In this document: one piece after another, positions 7,802 to 17,602 of the stretch | How the letters are laid out: each line of letters begins with the position of its first letter | Numbering within the stretch: position 1 is the stretch's first letter | Source: Bacillota bacterium | GTDB taxonomy: Bacteria; Bacillota; Clostridia; Lachnospirales; Lachnospiraceae | Length of the DNA stretch: 64,000 nucleotides | Assembly: GCA_023391695.1 (NCBI GenBank) | Contig: JAEWAK010000038.1 | Location: 1-64,000, forward strand | Direction: 5' to 3' | Program-made: the position numbers and the translations under genes | Notes under the pieces: generated by a model | The model's input: the letters and a program-made list of their open reading frames with translations, nothing else | Databases searched by the model: none | What the model was told of the DNA's origin: nothing

Positions 7802-8440
7802 ATGAAAAAAATGAATATAACAAAAAGAATGGCAGAAAGCGGAGCGCTTGCAATAGTAAGAACAGAAACTCTTGACCGTGCATCTGAAATTGCCGAAGGC
7901 TGTATGAAAGGCGGCATCCCTGTTATGGAAATGAGCTATACATTAAATAATGCAGGAGAAATCATGGAAGGTCTTAGCAGAAAGTATGGCGAAGCCCTTT
8001 GTGTAGGAGCAGGAACAGTTTTGGATAGTGAAACGGCCCGTCATGCTATTTTACATGGAGCCCAGTTTATTATTGCACCAAACTATAATGAAGGCGTATC
8101 AAAAATTTGTAATAGATATCAAATTCCTTATGCTCCGGGGTGCACATCACTGACTGAGGCAGTGGATGCATTAAGCGTAGGCGCTGCCTTTATCAAAGCA
8201 TTTCCAATCTCAGATTTTTATGGATCGAAACTGGTAAAGGTATTCAAAACACCCGTTCCTGATATGCCTATTTTGGCAAGTGGCGGGATTACTCTTGATA
8301 ACTTACATGAGTGGTTGGAAAACGGTGTGGACGTCTGTGGATTCGGGGGCTTATTAACCCAAGGCAGCGCCGAAGAGATTGCTGAAAATGCAAGGGAGAT
8401 TCGTGAGATTATTGACGGCTTCCGAAATTGTACTGCATAG
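7802..8440 (+). CDS. 2-dehydro-3-deoxyphosphogluconate (KDPG/KHG-type) aldolase
   Basis: A class I aldolase of the Eda family, cleaving a 2-keto-3-deoxy-6-phospho sugar acid to pyruvate and a triose phosphate. The 212-aa length is normal. Signatures are GGIPVMEMSYTLNNA (catalytic glutamate), VGAGTVLDSETA, the Schiff-base lysine K132 in AAFIKAFPIS and the phosphate-binding ILASGGITLDN. The start at 7802 is one nucleotide past the preceding stop, with GAGGTG 6 nt upstream. Having both this enzyme and a DapA-type aldolase in one operon suggests two successive or alternative keto-deoxy substrates. Confidence 0.85.
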   Translation: MKKMNITKRMAESGALAIVRTETLDRASEIAEGCMKGGIPVMEMSYTLNNAGEIMEGLSRKYGEALCVGAGTVLDSETARHAILHGAQFIIAPNYNEGVSKICNRYQIPYAPGCTSLTEAVDALSVGAAFIKAFPISDFYGSKLVKVFKTPVPDMPILASGGITLDNLHEWLENGVDVCGFGGLLTQGSAEEIAENAREIREIIDGFRNCTA

Positions 8441-8573
8441 TAATTTGTATTTTTACAGATGGAATATATTTACATGAGAGGTACGTCTATGAGAGTATTA
8501 TGAAGAGCCGCTGCAGGCTGCGATTCCGGGATTAGGGCAGCATGGAATGAAATGAACGAATTATATTTTTTTA

Positions 8574-8602
8574 TTGCATTATATTCTTGATTATAGTATA
8601 TT
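8574..8602 (+). promoter_or_regulatory. Predicted sigma-A promoter of the transaldolase-transketolase operon
   Basis: TTGCAT (8574-8579) and TATATT (8597-8602) with a 17-nt spacer, in an AT-rich tract. The rest of the 8441-8724 gap shows a GCTGC...GCAGC hairpin around 8505-8542 and no gene. Confidence 0.5.
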
Positions 8603-8724
8603 ATAATTGTGTGTGATAAATTGTTGGTAATTACCGTGAGTAATATTTTAATATTAACCAGTTAAATTTTAAATTTGTTTAGTTATTAAACTAAACATCA
8701 AACTAAGACCAAGGGGGCTTTAAG

Positions 8725-9378
8725 ATGAAGTTTTTTATTGATACTGCCAATGTAGAAGATATTAAAAAGGCTAATGAAATGGGCGTGATCTGCGGTGTTA
8801 CAACGAACCCATCCTTAATTGCAAAAGAAGGAAGAAATTTTGTAGAAGTTATCAAGGAAATTGCAGCTATTGTAGACGGTCCGATCAGCGGTGAAGTAAA
8901 AGCAACGACGGTTGATGCAAAAGGCATGATCGAAGAGGGAAGGGAAATTGCCAAAATCCACCCTAATATGGTTGTTAAGATTCCCATGACTGTGGAAGGA
9001 TTAAAGGCGACCAAAGTACTTTCCGGTGAAGGAATTAAAACGAATGTTACTTTGATTTTCTCCGCTAACCAGGCATTATTGGCTGCCAGGGCAGGTGCGA
9101 CTTATGTGTCTCCGTTTTTGGGACGTCTGGATGATATATCTATGCCGGGTATTGATTTAGTCAGGACAATTGCTGAGATCTTTAATATTTATGGACTGGA
9201 TACGGAAATCATTGCTGCCAGCGTTAGAAATCCGGTTCATGTTACCGACTGCGCACTGGCCGGAGCCGATATTGCAACGGTACCTTACAGTGTAATCGAG
9301 CAATGTACGAAACATCCTTTAACCGATCAGGGTATTGAAAAATTTCAGAAGGATTATAAAGCTGTTTTTGGAGAATAA
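8725..9378 (+). CDS. Transaldolase, short (fructose-6-phosphate aldolase/TalC type)
   Basis: Transfers a dihydroxyacetone unit in the non-oxidative pentose phosphate pathway. At 217 aa it belongs to the short subfamily. The MKFFIDTANVEDIKKA start and VTTNPSLIAKEG loop are diagnostic, and the Schiff-base lysine is K85 in MVVKIPMT. An AAGGGGG ribosome site precedes the ATG. Transketolase follows after 20 nt, so the two probably form an operon handling pentose phosphates. The subfamily also contains F6P aldolases, which sequence alone does not exclude. Confidence 0.9.
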   Translation: MKFFIDTANVEDIKKANEMGVICGVTTNPSLIAKEGRNFVEVIKEIAAIVDGPISGEVKATTVDAKGMIEEGREIAKIHPNMVVKIPMTVEGLKATKVLSGEGIKTNVTLIFSANQALLAARAGATYVSPFLGRLDDISMPGIDLVRTIAEIFNIYGLDTEIIAASVRNPVHVTDCALAGADIATVPYSVIEQCTKHPLTDQGIEKFQKDYKAVFGE

Positions 9379-9398
9379 TTATCACAGGAGGAATTAAA

Positions 9399-11384
9399 AT
9401 GAGTAACATCGATACTTTATCGGTTAATGCCATAAGAGTATTATCCGCTGACGCAGTACAGAAGGCGAATTCCGGACATCCCGGCCTGCCTTTGGGTTCT
9501 GCTGCAATGGCTTATGAATTATGGGCTAAACATATGAAACACAATCCGAAGAACCCGAAATGGCCAAACAGGGATCGTTTTATCTTATCCGGCGGCCATG
9601 GTTCCACTCTTTTGTATTCATTATTACATTTATTTGGTTATGGTGATTTGTCAACAGATGATTTAGCAAATTTCAGGCAGTTAAATTCATTAACTCCGGG
9701 CCATCCGGAATACGGCCACACGGTAGGTGTGGAAGCAACCACAGGCCCCCTTGGCGCAGGTATGGCAATGGCAGTGGGTATGGCAATGGCAGAAGAACAT
9801 CTGGCAGCTAAATTTAATAAAGAAGATTTCCCGGTAATGGATCATTATACCTTTGTACTTGGCGGAGACGGCTGTATGATGGAAGGCATTTCCTCAGAAG
9901 CATTTTCCTTAGCCGGTACATTAGGTTTAAATAAATTAATTGTTTTATATGATTCCAATAAAATATCGATAGAAGGCAGTACGGACATTGCCTTTACAGA
10001 AGATGTGAAAAAACGTTTTGAAGCTTTCGGCTTTCAGACCTTAGTGGTGGAAGACGGCAATAATCTGGAAGAAATCAGTGCCGCAATCGAGGCTGCTAAA
10101 GCAGATAAAACCAGACCTTCCATGATTACCGTTAAGACTAAAATCGGCTTTGGTTCTCCGAAAGAGGGCATGGCAAGTGCCCACGGCGAACCTCTTGGAG
10201 TAGAAAATGTGGCTGCTATGAGGGAAAAATTAGGCTGGTCCCATACCGATGCATTTTTTGTACCGGAAGCGGTATATGATAATTTCAAAGCGATCGCTGA
10301 GAAAAACGCTTCTGTTGAAGCTGAGTGGAATCAGATGTTTGTCACATACAGTAAAAAATATCCGGAGATGAAAGAGCTTTGGGACAAATATCATGATGAA
10401 GCAATTGCGAATGACCTGATTAATAACGAAGAGTTCTGGGCATATGCGGACAAGCCGGAAGCGACCAGAAATCTTTCCGGAATTGTTATCAACAGAATTA
10501 AGGATTTAGTACCCGGCTTTATCGGAGGTTCTGCGGATCTTGCTCCTTCCACAAAAACTTATATGAAAGATGAAGGAGATTTCTCAAGGGATAATTATGC
10601 AGGCCGTAATCTTCATTTTGGTGTAAGGGAGCTCTCCATGGCCGCTATCGGCAATGGATTGGCTTTACACGGCGGTTTAAGGCCATTTGTATCAACTTTC
10701 TTCGTATTCAGTGATTATATGAAGCCGATGGCAAGACTTACTTCCTTAATGGGACTGCCCTTAACCTATGTCTTAACCCATGACAGTATCGGTGTTGGGG
10801 AAGACGGTCCGACCCATGAGCCGGTTGAGCAGCTGGCAATGTTACGTGCAATGCCTAACTTTACGGTATTCAGACCGGCAGATGCAACGGAAACCATAGC
10901 AGGCTGGTATTATGCAATTACCTCAACGACTACGCCTACCGCCCTGGTGTTAACCCGTCAGAACCTTCCTCAATATGCAGGTTCCGGTAAAGAAGCCTTA
11001 AAGGGCGGCTATATCCTTGCAGATTCGGCAAAAGAAACACCGGATGCTATCATTATGGCAAGCGGTTCTGAAGTTGAAATCAGCATGAAAGCCAAAGATG
11101 AGCTTGCTAAAGCAGGAATTGACGTGAGGGTTGTCAGTATGCCATCCATAGATCTTTTTGAGGCACAGACGGCAGAATACAAGGAAAGCGTACTGCCTAA
11201 GAAAGTAAGAGCAAGGGTTGCCGTTGAAGCCGCCATCGATTTTGGCTGGGGCAAATATGTGGGACTGGATGGAGCTTATGTTACAATGAAGGGCTTCGGA
11301 GCTTCCGCACCGGCCGGAGAATTATTTAAGAAATTCGGATTTACAACAGAAAATGTAGTAGCTGCGGTTAAGTCCGTACTATAA
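9399..11384 (+). CDS. tkt: Transketolase
   Basis: Thiamine-diphosphate enzyme transferring two-carbon ketol units between sugar phosphates in the pentose phosphate pathway; 661 aa, full length. N-terminal PP domain with NSGHPGLPLG and the ThDP/Mg motif GGDGCMMEGISSEAFSLAG, central Pyr domain with FGVRELSMAAIGNG (catalytic glutamate) and THDSIGVGEDGPTHEP, and a C-terminal domain. AGGAGG lies 8 nt before the ATG. It is the second gene after transaldolase. Confidence 0.96.
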   Translation: MSNIDTLSVNAIRVLSADAVQKANSGHPGLPLGSAAMAYELWAKHMKHNPKNPKWPNRDRFILSGGHGSTLLYSLLHLFGYGDLSTDDLANFRQLNSLTPGHPEYGHTVGVEATTGPLGAGMAMAVGMAMAEEHLAAKFNKEDFPVMDHYTFVLGGDGCMMEGISSEAFSLAGTLGLNKLIVLYDSNKISIEGSTDIAFTEDVKKRFEAFGFQTLVVEDGNNLEEISAAIEAAKADKTRPSMITVKTKIGFGSPKEGMASAHGEPLGVENVAAMREKLGWSHTDAFFVPEAVYDNFKAIAEKNASVEAEWNQMFVTYSKKYPEMKELWDKYHDEAIANDLINNEEFWAYADKPEATRNLSGIVINRIKDLVPGFIGGSADLAPSTKTYMKDEGDFSRDNYAGRNLHFGVRELSMAAIGNGLALHGGLRPFVSTFFVFSDYMKPMARLTSLMGLPLTYVLTHDSIGVGEDGPTHEPVEQLAMLRAMPNFTVFRPADATETIAGWYYAITSTTTPTALVLTRQNLPQYAGSGKEALKGGYILADSAKETPDAIIMASGSEVEISMKAKDELAKAGIDVRVVSMPSIDLFEAQTAEYKESVLPKKVRARVAVEAAIDFGWGKYVGLDGAYVTMKGFGASAPAGELFKKFGFTTENVVAAVKSVL

Positions 11385-11470
11385 TTTCCGTTTAAGTTCG
11401 GGACAAGGATAGTTTTATTTAATCCGATACTGTGCTTATTTTTAAATGTTATTAAATATTCATATTATTT

Positions 11471-11561
11471 AGACCGCAGGCTTTGCCGATACTATTGAAA
11501 ATGCAGTAATTGCAGGTATTATTATTACCTCCAAGCGTTTTGATCAGGCAGTCTGCGGTCT
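11471..11561. repeat. 91-nt inverted-repeat element after transketolase
   Basis: AGACCGCAG (11471-11479) pairs with CTGCGGTCT (11553-11561), extended by TGCC/GGCA. The interior contains AGGTATTATTATTACCT. A T-containing tract follows, so it may end the transketolase transcript, but the long interior resembles a small mobile hairpin. The rest of 11385-11795 holds only the promoter at 11724-11752. Confidence 0.55.
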
Positions 11562-11723
11562 GTTTTCAAAGGCGTATAAATGTATGATACAGTCCGGCTT
11601 TTAGTGTACCGGCAAATTGATGTCGTTCGTAATTGCGCAGAATGATTTTTCAGTCTGTAAGGCTTAGGAGTGTTCGGGGTGGTTTAATTGGTTTATTTCT
11701 AATAAAACTTTAATATATAGTTC

Positions 11724-11752
11724 TTGAAAAAAGGCAATATTCCCGATAGAAT
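11724..11752 (+). promoter_or_regulatory. Predicted sigma-A promoter of the two-component operon
   Basis: TTGAAA (11724-11729) and TAGAAT (11747-11752), spacing 17 nt, about 45 nt before the response-regulator start. Confidence 0.5.
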
Positions 11753-11795
11753 GATGATAGATATTTTTTTATGCTGATAGGAGGAGTTGTATAGT

Positions 11796-12479
11796 ATGGC
11801 CAAGATACTGATTATTGAGGATGAGAGTAAGATTGCAAGATTCGTTGAATTGGAACTGAAGTATGAAGGTTATGAGGTCGAAATTGCCACAGACGGCAGG
11901 TCCGGCTTGGAAAAGGCATTAAAAAAGGATGTGGATCTGGTACTTTTGGATATTATGCTGCCGGGTATAAGCGGAATTGAAGTCTGCAGAAGAATCAGAA
12001 TGGAATCTGCGGTACCCATCATCATGTTAACGGCAAAGGATGATGTTACGGATAAAGTGGCCGGACTGGATATGGGGGCGGATGATTATATGACAAAACC
12101 GTTTGCCATTGAAGAACTGCTGGCAAGAATAAGGGTTGCTTTAAACAGACATACAAAATTATTGCAGCCAAAGGCCGATGTGCTTCAGATCGGCGAATTA
12201 AAGCTTAATTTGACCAGCCACAGCGCATACTACGGTGAGGAAGAACTGACCCTTACAAAAAAGGAATATGAGCTGCTGGAATATTTAATCCGAAATAAAA
12301 ATATTGCCATCACGAGGGAACAGCTGCTAAACAATGTCTGGGATTATGAATATCTGGGGGATACCAATGTGGTTGACGTTTACATCCGTTATTTACGGCA
12401 GAAAATAGATGATAAGTATGGAATCCATTTAATTAATACAGTACGAGGGGTAGGTTATATTATCAAGGATGAAAATTAA
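11796..12479 (+). CDS. OmpR/PhoB-family response regulator
   Basis: DNA-binding response regulator, 227 aa from the ATG at 11796. The receiver domain (1-120) has the acidic pocket IIEDES, phospho-acceptor D52 in LVLLDIMLPG and K in TKPFAIEEL. The C-terminal winged helix (about 130-225) contains LTKKEYELLEYLIRNKN and NVVDVYIRYLRQKID. AGGAGGAG lies upstream. A TTG nine nt earlier is in frame but closer to the SD than is usual. It overlaps the histidine kinase by 11 nt. Regulon unknown. Confidence 0.92.
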   Translation: MAKILIIEDESKIARFVELELKYEGYEVEIATDGRSGLEKALKKDVDLVLLDIMLPGISGIEVCRRIRMESAVPIIMLTAKDDVTDKVAGLDMGADDYMTKPFAIEELLARIRVALNRHTKLLQPKADVLQIGELKLNLTSHSAYYGEEELTLTKKEYELLEYLIRNKNIAITREQLLNNVWDYEYLGDTNVVDVYIRYLRQKIDDKYGIHLINTVRGVGYIIKDEN

Positions 12480-13911
12480 TTTAAAGGAAAATATCAGACA
12501 GCTTTTAATAAAAATAGTATTGCCTTTCCGCAGGAAAAAAGAAGAATGGCTGGGTAATTTCCGTTTTTCCATTGCTTTTCGTATTTCGCTCCACTACTTA
12601 AAACTGCTGATTATAAACGGAGCGGTATTTGTGGTTATATTTTCAATCCTGTATTATGGTGCGGAATGGAAACGCTGTAATGAAAAAGCCGAGGATATTG
12701 TTGAACTTATCCGCAATTCAGACCGGGTATCCTTAAGCAGGGAAACGGTCAATCCATATTTTATTGACGGTATTACTTTTAACATTATTAATAGTGATAC
12801 GAATATGGAAATATATAATGATATGGTAAAAGATTATTCCGGTGAGAAAAAAATATTAGGGCATATTTATTATATAGACAGTGAGGAAACGTTTCTTCCT
12901 GCTGTTATAATTTTTGATAAACAAGATTTAACTACGGACGAAGGGGATTTTATCCTTTATTTTCAATATGACCTTACGGGAAGTGAAGAAACACTCCAGT
13001 GGCTGCTTGGATTTATAGTCTTACTGTATTTACTTCTGGTGTATATTATTATTAAACAGGGAAAGAAAAGTGACCAGAAGTTATTGGAACCTATTTATGA
13101 AATGTCTGCAACCGCCAACCGGCTTACCGTTAATAACCTGAACAGCCAGCGGCTGAATGTGGAAGGTACGAAAAATGAATTAAAGGATTTGGCTAATGTC
13201 ATTAACAGCATGCTGGACCGGATTGAAGTTTCTTATGAAAGCCAGAAACAATTTGTTTCCGATGCTTCCCATGAGCTTAGAACTCCCATTGCCGTAATCC
13301 AGGGTTACGGTAATTTATTAAACCGCTGGGGCGCCAAGAATGAAGAGGTGCTGACCGAAGCCATTGAAGCCATTAATAATGAGGCCAAATCCATGCAGGA
13401 CTTGGTGGAAAAATTGTTATTCTTGTCAAGGCATGATAAGAAAACTTTGAAATTAGATAAAGTTAAGTTTAATATGTGCCATGTTGTGGAAGAAATGGTG
13501 AAAGAAACCCGCTTAGTAACCGCAAACAGAATCGTTGAAAGTCCCATATTGGAAGATGTGGTGGTCTACGGTGATAAGCAGGCATTAAAACAGGCGATCC
13601 GTGTGTTTATTGATAATGCCGTTAAATATACCCGGGATAGGGATACCATCACCATTCAATGCCAGAATGATGACGGGGATTGTATCATTACGGTTTCTGA
13701 TACCGGTATCGGAATGACAAGAAAAGACGTGGATAATATTTTTGAAAGGTTTTACCGTTCCGATCAGGTCAGGAACGAGAAAATCTATGGTCATGGGCTT
13801 GGATTATCCATAGCTAAATTAATTATTTTAGGGCATACGGGAAGAATCAAGATCCGCTCCCAGCTTACCAAAGGGACAAGCTTTATTATTACCCTGCCAA
13901 AGAGGTTTTAA
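12469..13911 (+). CDS. Sensor histidine kinase
   Basis: Membrane kinase partner of the preceding regulator, 480 aa. Transmembrane segments at about 45-65 and 176-196 bracket an extracytoplasmic sensor of about 110 residues, followed by a HAMP-like linker. The HisKA domain has H268 in DASHELRTPIAV, and the HATPase_c domain has FIDNAVKYT (N box), VSDTGIGM (G1) and GHGLGLSIAKLI (G2). Translation is coupled to the regulator through the overlap. The ligand is not deducible. Confidence 0.92.
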   Translation: MKINLKENIRQLLIKIVLPFRRKKEEWLGNFRFSIAFRISLHYLKLLIINGAVFVVIFSILYYGAEWKRCNEKAEDIVELIRNSDRVSLSRETVNPYFIDGITFNIINSDTNMEIYNDMVKDYSGEKKILGHIYYIDSEETFLPAVIIFDKQDLTTDEGDFILYFQYDLTGSEETLQWLLGFIVLLYLLLVYIIIKQGKKSDQKLLEPIYEMSATANRLTVNNLNSQRLNVEGTKNELKDLANVINSMLDRIEVSYESQKQFVSDASHELRTPIAVIQGYGNLLNRWGAKNEEVLTEAIEAINNEAKSMQDLVEKLLFLSRHDKKTLKLDKVKFNMCHVVEEMVKETRLVTANRIVESPILEDVVVYGDKQALKQAIRVFIDNAVKYTRDRDTITIQCQNDDGDCIITVSDTGIGMTRKDVDNIFERFYRSDQVRNEKIYGHGLGLSIAKLIILGHTGRIKIRSQLTKGTSFIITLPKRF

Positions 13912-13919
13912 TCAGTGGG

Positions 13920-16445
13920 TCAGGACTCGCTTTTTGCTATAAGTATTAATCGTATTTCATGAGGCTCCAGGACTGCTTCATAATCCAGGATTTGGTTGAC
14001 TACGGTATAAGAAGACTTTTTGAGCAAGGGGTGGGATAAATGCTTTAAGGTTTCGGTTTCTTCCCCGGTTTCTAAGGAAACGGCACCCATTTCCACCCAT
14101 TTGTCAAAGCAGCTACCATAGGAGCGGTTTACAATCTGCTCCGTTATCCGGTATTCACCGTCTGCCAGCCCGGCTAAAGAAAAGGATAATTCCTTATTCT
14201 CTGCACCCGGAAACACCTGATACCGGTCTGCAAAGGAGAAATTAAAGTTAAAACCTTTGCTGTATAAATCCGAAAAATGGCAGTAATTATATAAAATGAT
14301 CCCATAGTTGTCCAGATTTTTTTCTTTGGTAATAAAATAGCCTTCACCCCGCGATACTACTTCCTCTTTTAGCTTTGAAAGAAAAAGATAGGAGTAGTAA
14401 GCAGGTTTTTTTATACCGTTTTTCGTAAAGTGCCCCACTCCTCCATGGAATAATTCTGCAGGGAAGGGCAGTTCTTCGATCCAGTCGGAAAGGGTCCAAT
14501 GACAGAAGGCCTGTGCCTTATCGTAATTCTTTAAAATATTCCGGATAAAATAGGCGGCCGCATAGCAGGTATCATTTAAAAGCTCCCTGTGGGAGGGACT
14601 TAAGTTCCATTCCGTTATATAGAGCGGTTTTGCCGCCCTGTCCGGGAGAGAACGGTTAAGCTCATCCAGGAATTTCCCAAATGCATCCGGATCGCTGTTA
14701 AGGACAGTCCTGTTATTCGATATGTATTCCATAAATTTCTCACTGCCAAACTTCTGCAGACGGTTAAAATGTGATTCCGAGGTAGGATAAAAGTGAAACA
14801 GATACACATCCGGTTCACTTTTATGTATTTTTATATTATCAAAATAGTTTTCCATAGGTACGGAAGAAAAACTGCTGCTAATATAAGAAGTATTTGCAAA
14901 TTTTAAAACCGGATTGACTTTCTTGACGGCGTTCCGGGTAAGCTCATACAAGTGGAAAGAATTTTCCGGGGTTTTGAAATCAAAGGGGAAATTTGACAAA
15001 GTTTCATTCCAAAAGGTAAAAATCCACTTGGAAACTTCCTTAAGCCCATACCTTTTGAGGACATGATATGTAAATTGTGTAATAAGGTATTCCCATTTTG
15101 CATCCTCTTTCGGTTCACTCATAATAAACGGGACGGTAAAAAATTCTTTTTCCGGTGTTTTTGCCAGAGCTTTGGGCATAAAAGAAAACTGAATGAGGGG
15201 ACGAAGGCGGATGCTTAACAGAAAATCCAGTATTTCATCCACCATATTAAAATTTAATATGGGAGAACCGAAAGAATCCTCCCGGTATACCATCAGGGCA
15301 TCGTCAAAAATCCCATGGAATTTAATATATCGGAACCCGATTTCTTTTTGCTGGATCGTAAGCATTTCCTGTATGTTTCCGTATAATATTTCCCTGGCCC
15401 GGCCCACGGAACAAAAGGTAAGGGCGGTATTGACAAAGGGTTTTACCGGGCGGGTATGGACTGTGCCCAAGGAAATCCTGGTATTTTCCGGTTCGGATAT
15501 GCCCGTAGCTTCACCGGCATTTAAATAGCCGGCAAGTTTTCCGAAAAAGTCATATTTTTCAAGACTTAAATAACTGCTGTTCTGCCTGTTTTCCTTATTG
15601 TTCAGAGGCCCGGTACTCCCCTTTTTTTCCTTTCGGAACCGGCTTGGGAGCATATTATACTCTTTACGGAAAAAATCGGCGTAGGAACGGGGACTGGAAA
15701 AGCCGCAGGCTTCTGCTATTTCCTCAATGGATTTATCGGAATAAAGCAAAAAATTCACGGAATGTTCTATTCTTATTTTGGTAAGGTAATTTAAGAGGGA
15801 AATATTCATGTTTTTCTCAAAAAAGTGGGACAGGTAGGACGGGGATAAATATTCCCTGGCGGCCAGATCATTTAAGGTAATATCTTTTGCATAATTATCC
15901 TCCAGATGCTTTATAACGCTCTTAAGACGTTCCATCTGCTTTTTGGTCCGCATAACGGCAGGCTGTTCCGCCTTAAAATATATCAAAAGCCCATAAATAA
16001 GCTGGCAGGCATGGGAATAGCTCAGTAACCTGGTATAAGAAGAAGTGCTGGAATTCAGCCGGATCAGCTGGGCTATGATCCTGCGGATGTTATCAAAATG
16101 CTTATTATTACCCTGGATTACGGAATTGCAGAAAAAGAATGCGGTCTCTGCATTCAGCCAGTCCATATGGAATTTGGACAGACGGACCTGCAGAGCGATC
16201 AGAACGCAATCCTCACTGTAGGTTTCGTGGACCTGATTGGAATTAATCAGGATCAGATCATTTTCGTTCAGGGTAAAATGTTCATTTTCCACCCAGACAT
16301 CCATATTACCGGATAATACCAGAAGGATTTCTATACTTCTGTGCCAATGCTTCTGTACACTGCCGATGCGCTGGCAGAATAATTTGATGGGTAAGTCTTT
16401 GCCGTATTCAATAATTTCATGGTTGCTGTTCATCTTGATATCCAT
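13920..16445 (-). CDS. AraC-family regulator fused to a GH39 beta-xylosidase-like domain
   Basis: An 841-aa fusion. The N-terminal cupin-like sensor (about 15-130, HWHRSIEILLVLSG) is followed by an AraC HTH pair (about 180-280, with IAEACGFSSPRSYADFFRKEYNMLPSRFR) and then a GH39-type glycoside hydrolase domain (about 320-840). The latter carries FTFWNET with putative acid/base E481 and YITEWN with putative nucleophile E612. With no signal peptide the hydrolase domain should be cytoplasmic, acting either as an intracellular xylosidase or as a sugar sensor. It is divergent from pgmB and GH3, which are plausible targets. The RBS is weak; an alternative start is M at 16433. Confidence 0.85.
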   Translation of the reverse strand: MDIKMNSNHEIIEYGKDLPIKLFCQRIGSVQKHWHRSIEILLVLSGNMDVWVENEHFTLNENDLILINSNQVHETYSEDCVLIALQVRLSKFHMDWLNAETAFFFCNSVIQGNNKHFDNIRRIIAQLIRLNSSTSSYTRLLSYSHACQLIYGLLIYFKAEQPAVMRTKKQMERLKSVIKHLEDNYAKDITLNDLAAREYLSPSYLSHFFEKNMNISLLNYLTKIRIEHSVNFLLYSDKSIEEIAEACGFSSPRSYADFFRKEYNMLPSRFRKEKKGSTGPLNNKENRQNSSYLSLEKYDFFGKLAGYLNAGEATGISEPENTRISLGTVHTRPVKPFVNTALTFCSVGRAREILYGNIQEMLTIQQKEIGFRYIKFHGIFDDALMVYREDSFGSPILNFNMVDEILDFLLSIRLRPLIQFSFMPKALAKTPEKEFFTVPFIMSEPKEDAKWEYLITQFTYHVLKRYGLKEVSKWIFTFWNETLSNFPFDFKTPENSFHLYELTRNAVKKVNPVLKFANTSYISSSFSSVPMENYFDNIKIHKSEPDVYLFHFYPTSESHFNRLQKFGSEKFMEYISNNRTVLNSDPDAFGKFLDELNRSLPDRAAKPLYITEWNLSPSHRELLNDTCYAAAYFIRNILKNYDKAQAFCHWTLSDWIEELPFPAELFHGGVGHFTKNGIKKPAYYSYLFLSKLKEEVVSRGEGYFITKEKNLDNYGIILYNYCHFSDLYSKGFNFNFSFADRYQVFPGAENKELSFSLAGLADGEYRITEQIVNRSYGSCFDKWVEMGAVSLETGEETETLKHLSHPLLKKSSYTVVNQILDYEAVLEPHEIRLILIAKSES

Positions 16446-16647
16446 GGTATATCACGTCTGTCAAAAGACATGATACCTGATCCTCTCTTTTCTGCTTTTC
16501 GTTGCATTCCCTACTAAAGCTTAATATAGCATACAGATAAAAGAGTGGCAAGTACAACTGCAGTTTTTTTCGATTTTTTAAAGTACTGAATTTTTGCTCC
16601 GATTGAAAAAAAGCTGAAATATGCAGTTAAATACGAATGTTTTAACA

Positions 16648-16676
16648 TTGTAAGAGATGTAAATTTACTGTATGAT
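16648..16676 (+). promoter_or_regulatory. Predicted promoter of pgmB
   Basis: TTGTAA (16648-16653) and TATGAT (16671-16676), 17-nt spacer, about 40 nt before the pgmB start in the divergent intergenic region. Confidence 0.5.
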
Positions 16677-16715
16677 TAGAACTATATACAAGAGAGGAAA
16701 GGGGGAAGATAAAAG

Positions 16716-17387
16716 ATGGAAGTAGTAAAAGGCCTGCTGTTTGATTTGGACGGAGTAATAGTGGATACTGCAAAATATCATTATTTAGCATGGAAAGAGC
16801 TTGCCGATAAACTTAACCTACCGTTTACGGAAAAGGATAATGAAAGATTAAAAGGCGTAAGCCGTATGAAATCCTTTGAGATTATATTGGAAATCGGGGG
16901 CTTGGAGCTGTCCGGGGAAGAAAAAGAAAAATACTGTACGGTGAAAAATGAGATTTACCTGGAATATATTCATCAGCTGAAACAGGAAGAAGTTCTGCCG
17001 GGAGTAAATGAGTTTTTAACTGATGCCAGGGAAAAAGGTTACCGGATAGCTTTAGGGTCTGCCAGTAAAAATGCCGGGGTAATATTATCACGGCTAAACC
17101 TGACAGAGGCTTTTGATGCCGTAATTGACGGTACAAAAGTGAAATCCGCTAAACCGGATCCGGAAGTTTTTCTGTTAGGGGCAAAGGAATTAGGCCTTAA
17201 AAAGGAAGCCTGCATAGTATTTGAAGATGCCAGGGCAGGGGTGGAGGCGGCCCATAATGGGGGGATGAAAGCGGTAGGCATCGGAACCCGGGAGAATCTC
17301 CCAAATGCAGACATCTGTATACCCGGGCTTTTTAACATAAAAATTAATGAATTAGTAAAACAATTGACCACAGCGGGGAGGGTGTAG
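16716..17387 (+). CDS. pgmB: Beta-phosphoglucomutase-like HAD phosphatase/mutase
   Basis: HAD-superfamily enzyme of 223 aa converting beta-glucose-1-phosphate to glucose-6-phosphate. The motif I nucleophile is in LLFDLDGVIVDTAKYH, the cap residues in ERLKGVSRMKSFEIIL match the beta-PGM signature, motif II is GSASKNAGVILSRL, and motif III/IV is KPDPEVFLLGAKELG plus VFEDARAGVEAA. It probably processes a phosphorolysis product of disaccharide breakdown alongside the GH3 and GH39 proteins. GGAAAGGGGG precedes the ATG. Confidence 0.88.
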   Translation: MEVVKGLLFDLDGVIVDTAKYHYLAWKELADKLNLPFTEKDNERLKGVSRMKSFEIILEIGGLELSGEEKEKYCTVKNEIYLEYIHQLKQEEVLPGVNEFLTDAREKGYRIALGSASKNAGVILSRLNLTEAFDAVIDGTKVKSAKPDPEVFLLGAKELGLKKEACIVFEDARAGVEAAHNGGMKAVGIGTRENLPNADICIPGLFNIKINELVKQLTTAGRV

Positions 17388-17423
17388 ACCAAACTGTAAA
17401 GTAGGAAAACATATGTTAGGGGA

Positions 17424-17486
17424 AAGCAGAAAATAAAAAGCAGGAAATATAAGACAGAAAATAAAAGACAGAAAATAAAAGACAGG
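17424..17486 (+). repeat. Degenerate 14-bp A-rich tandem repeat
   Basis: The unit AGACAGAAAATAAA recurs about three times with two more diverged copies upstream. It lies in the pgmB-GH3 gap and has no coding potential. Confidence 0.6.
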
Positions 17487-17602
17487 TAGAGAATAAAGGA
17501 TAATAAAAGAAGTCTAAGAGGATAATCGCATTCCGCTTTGCTGCATGCTTATAGTTCATGGTATTAATAATTTTAAATAAATATAAAATAGGAGGTATTC
17601 TT

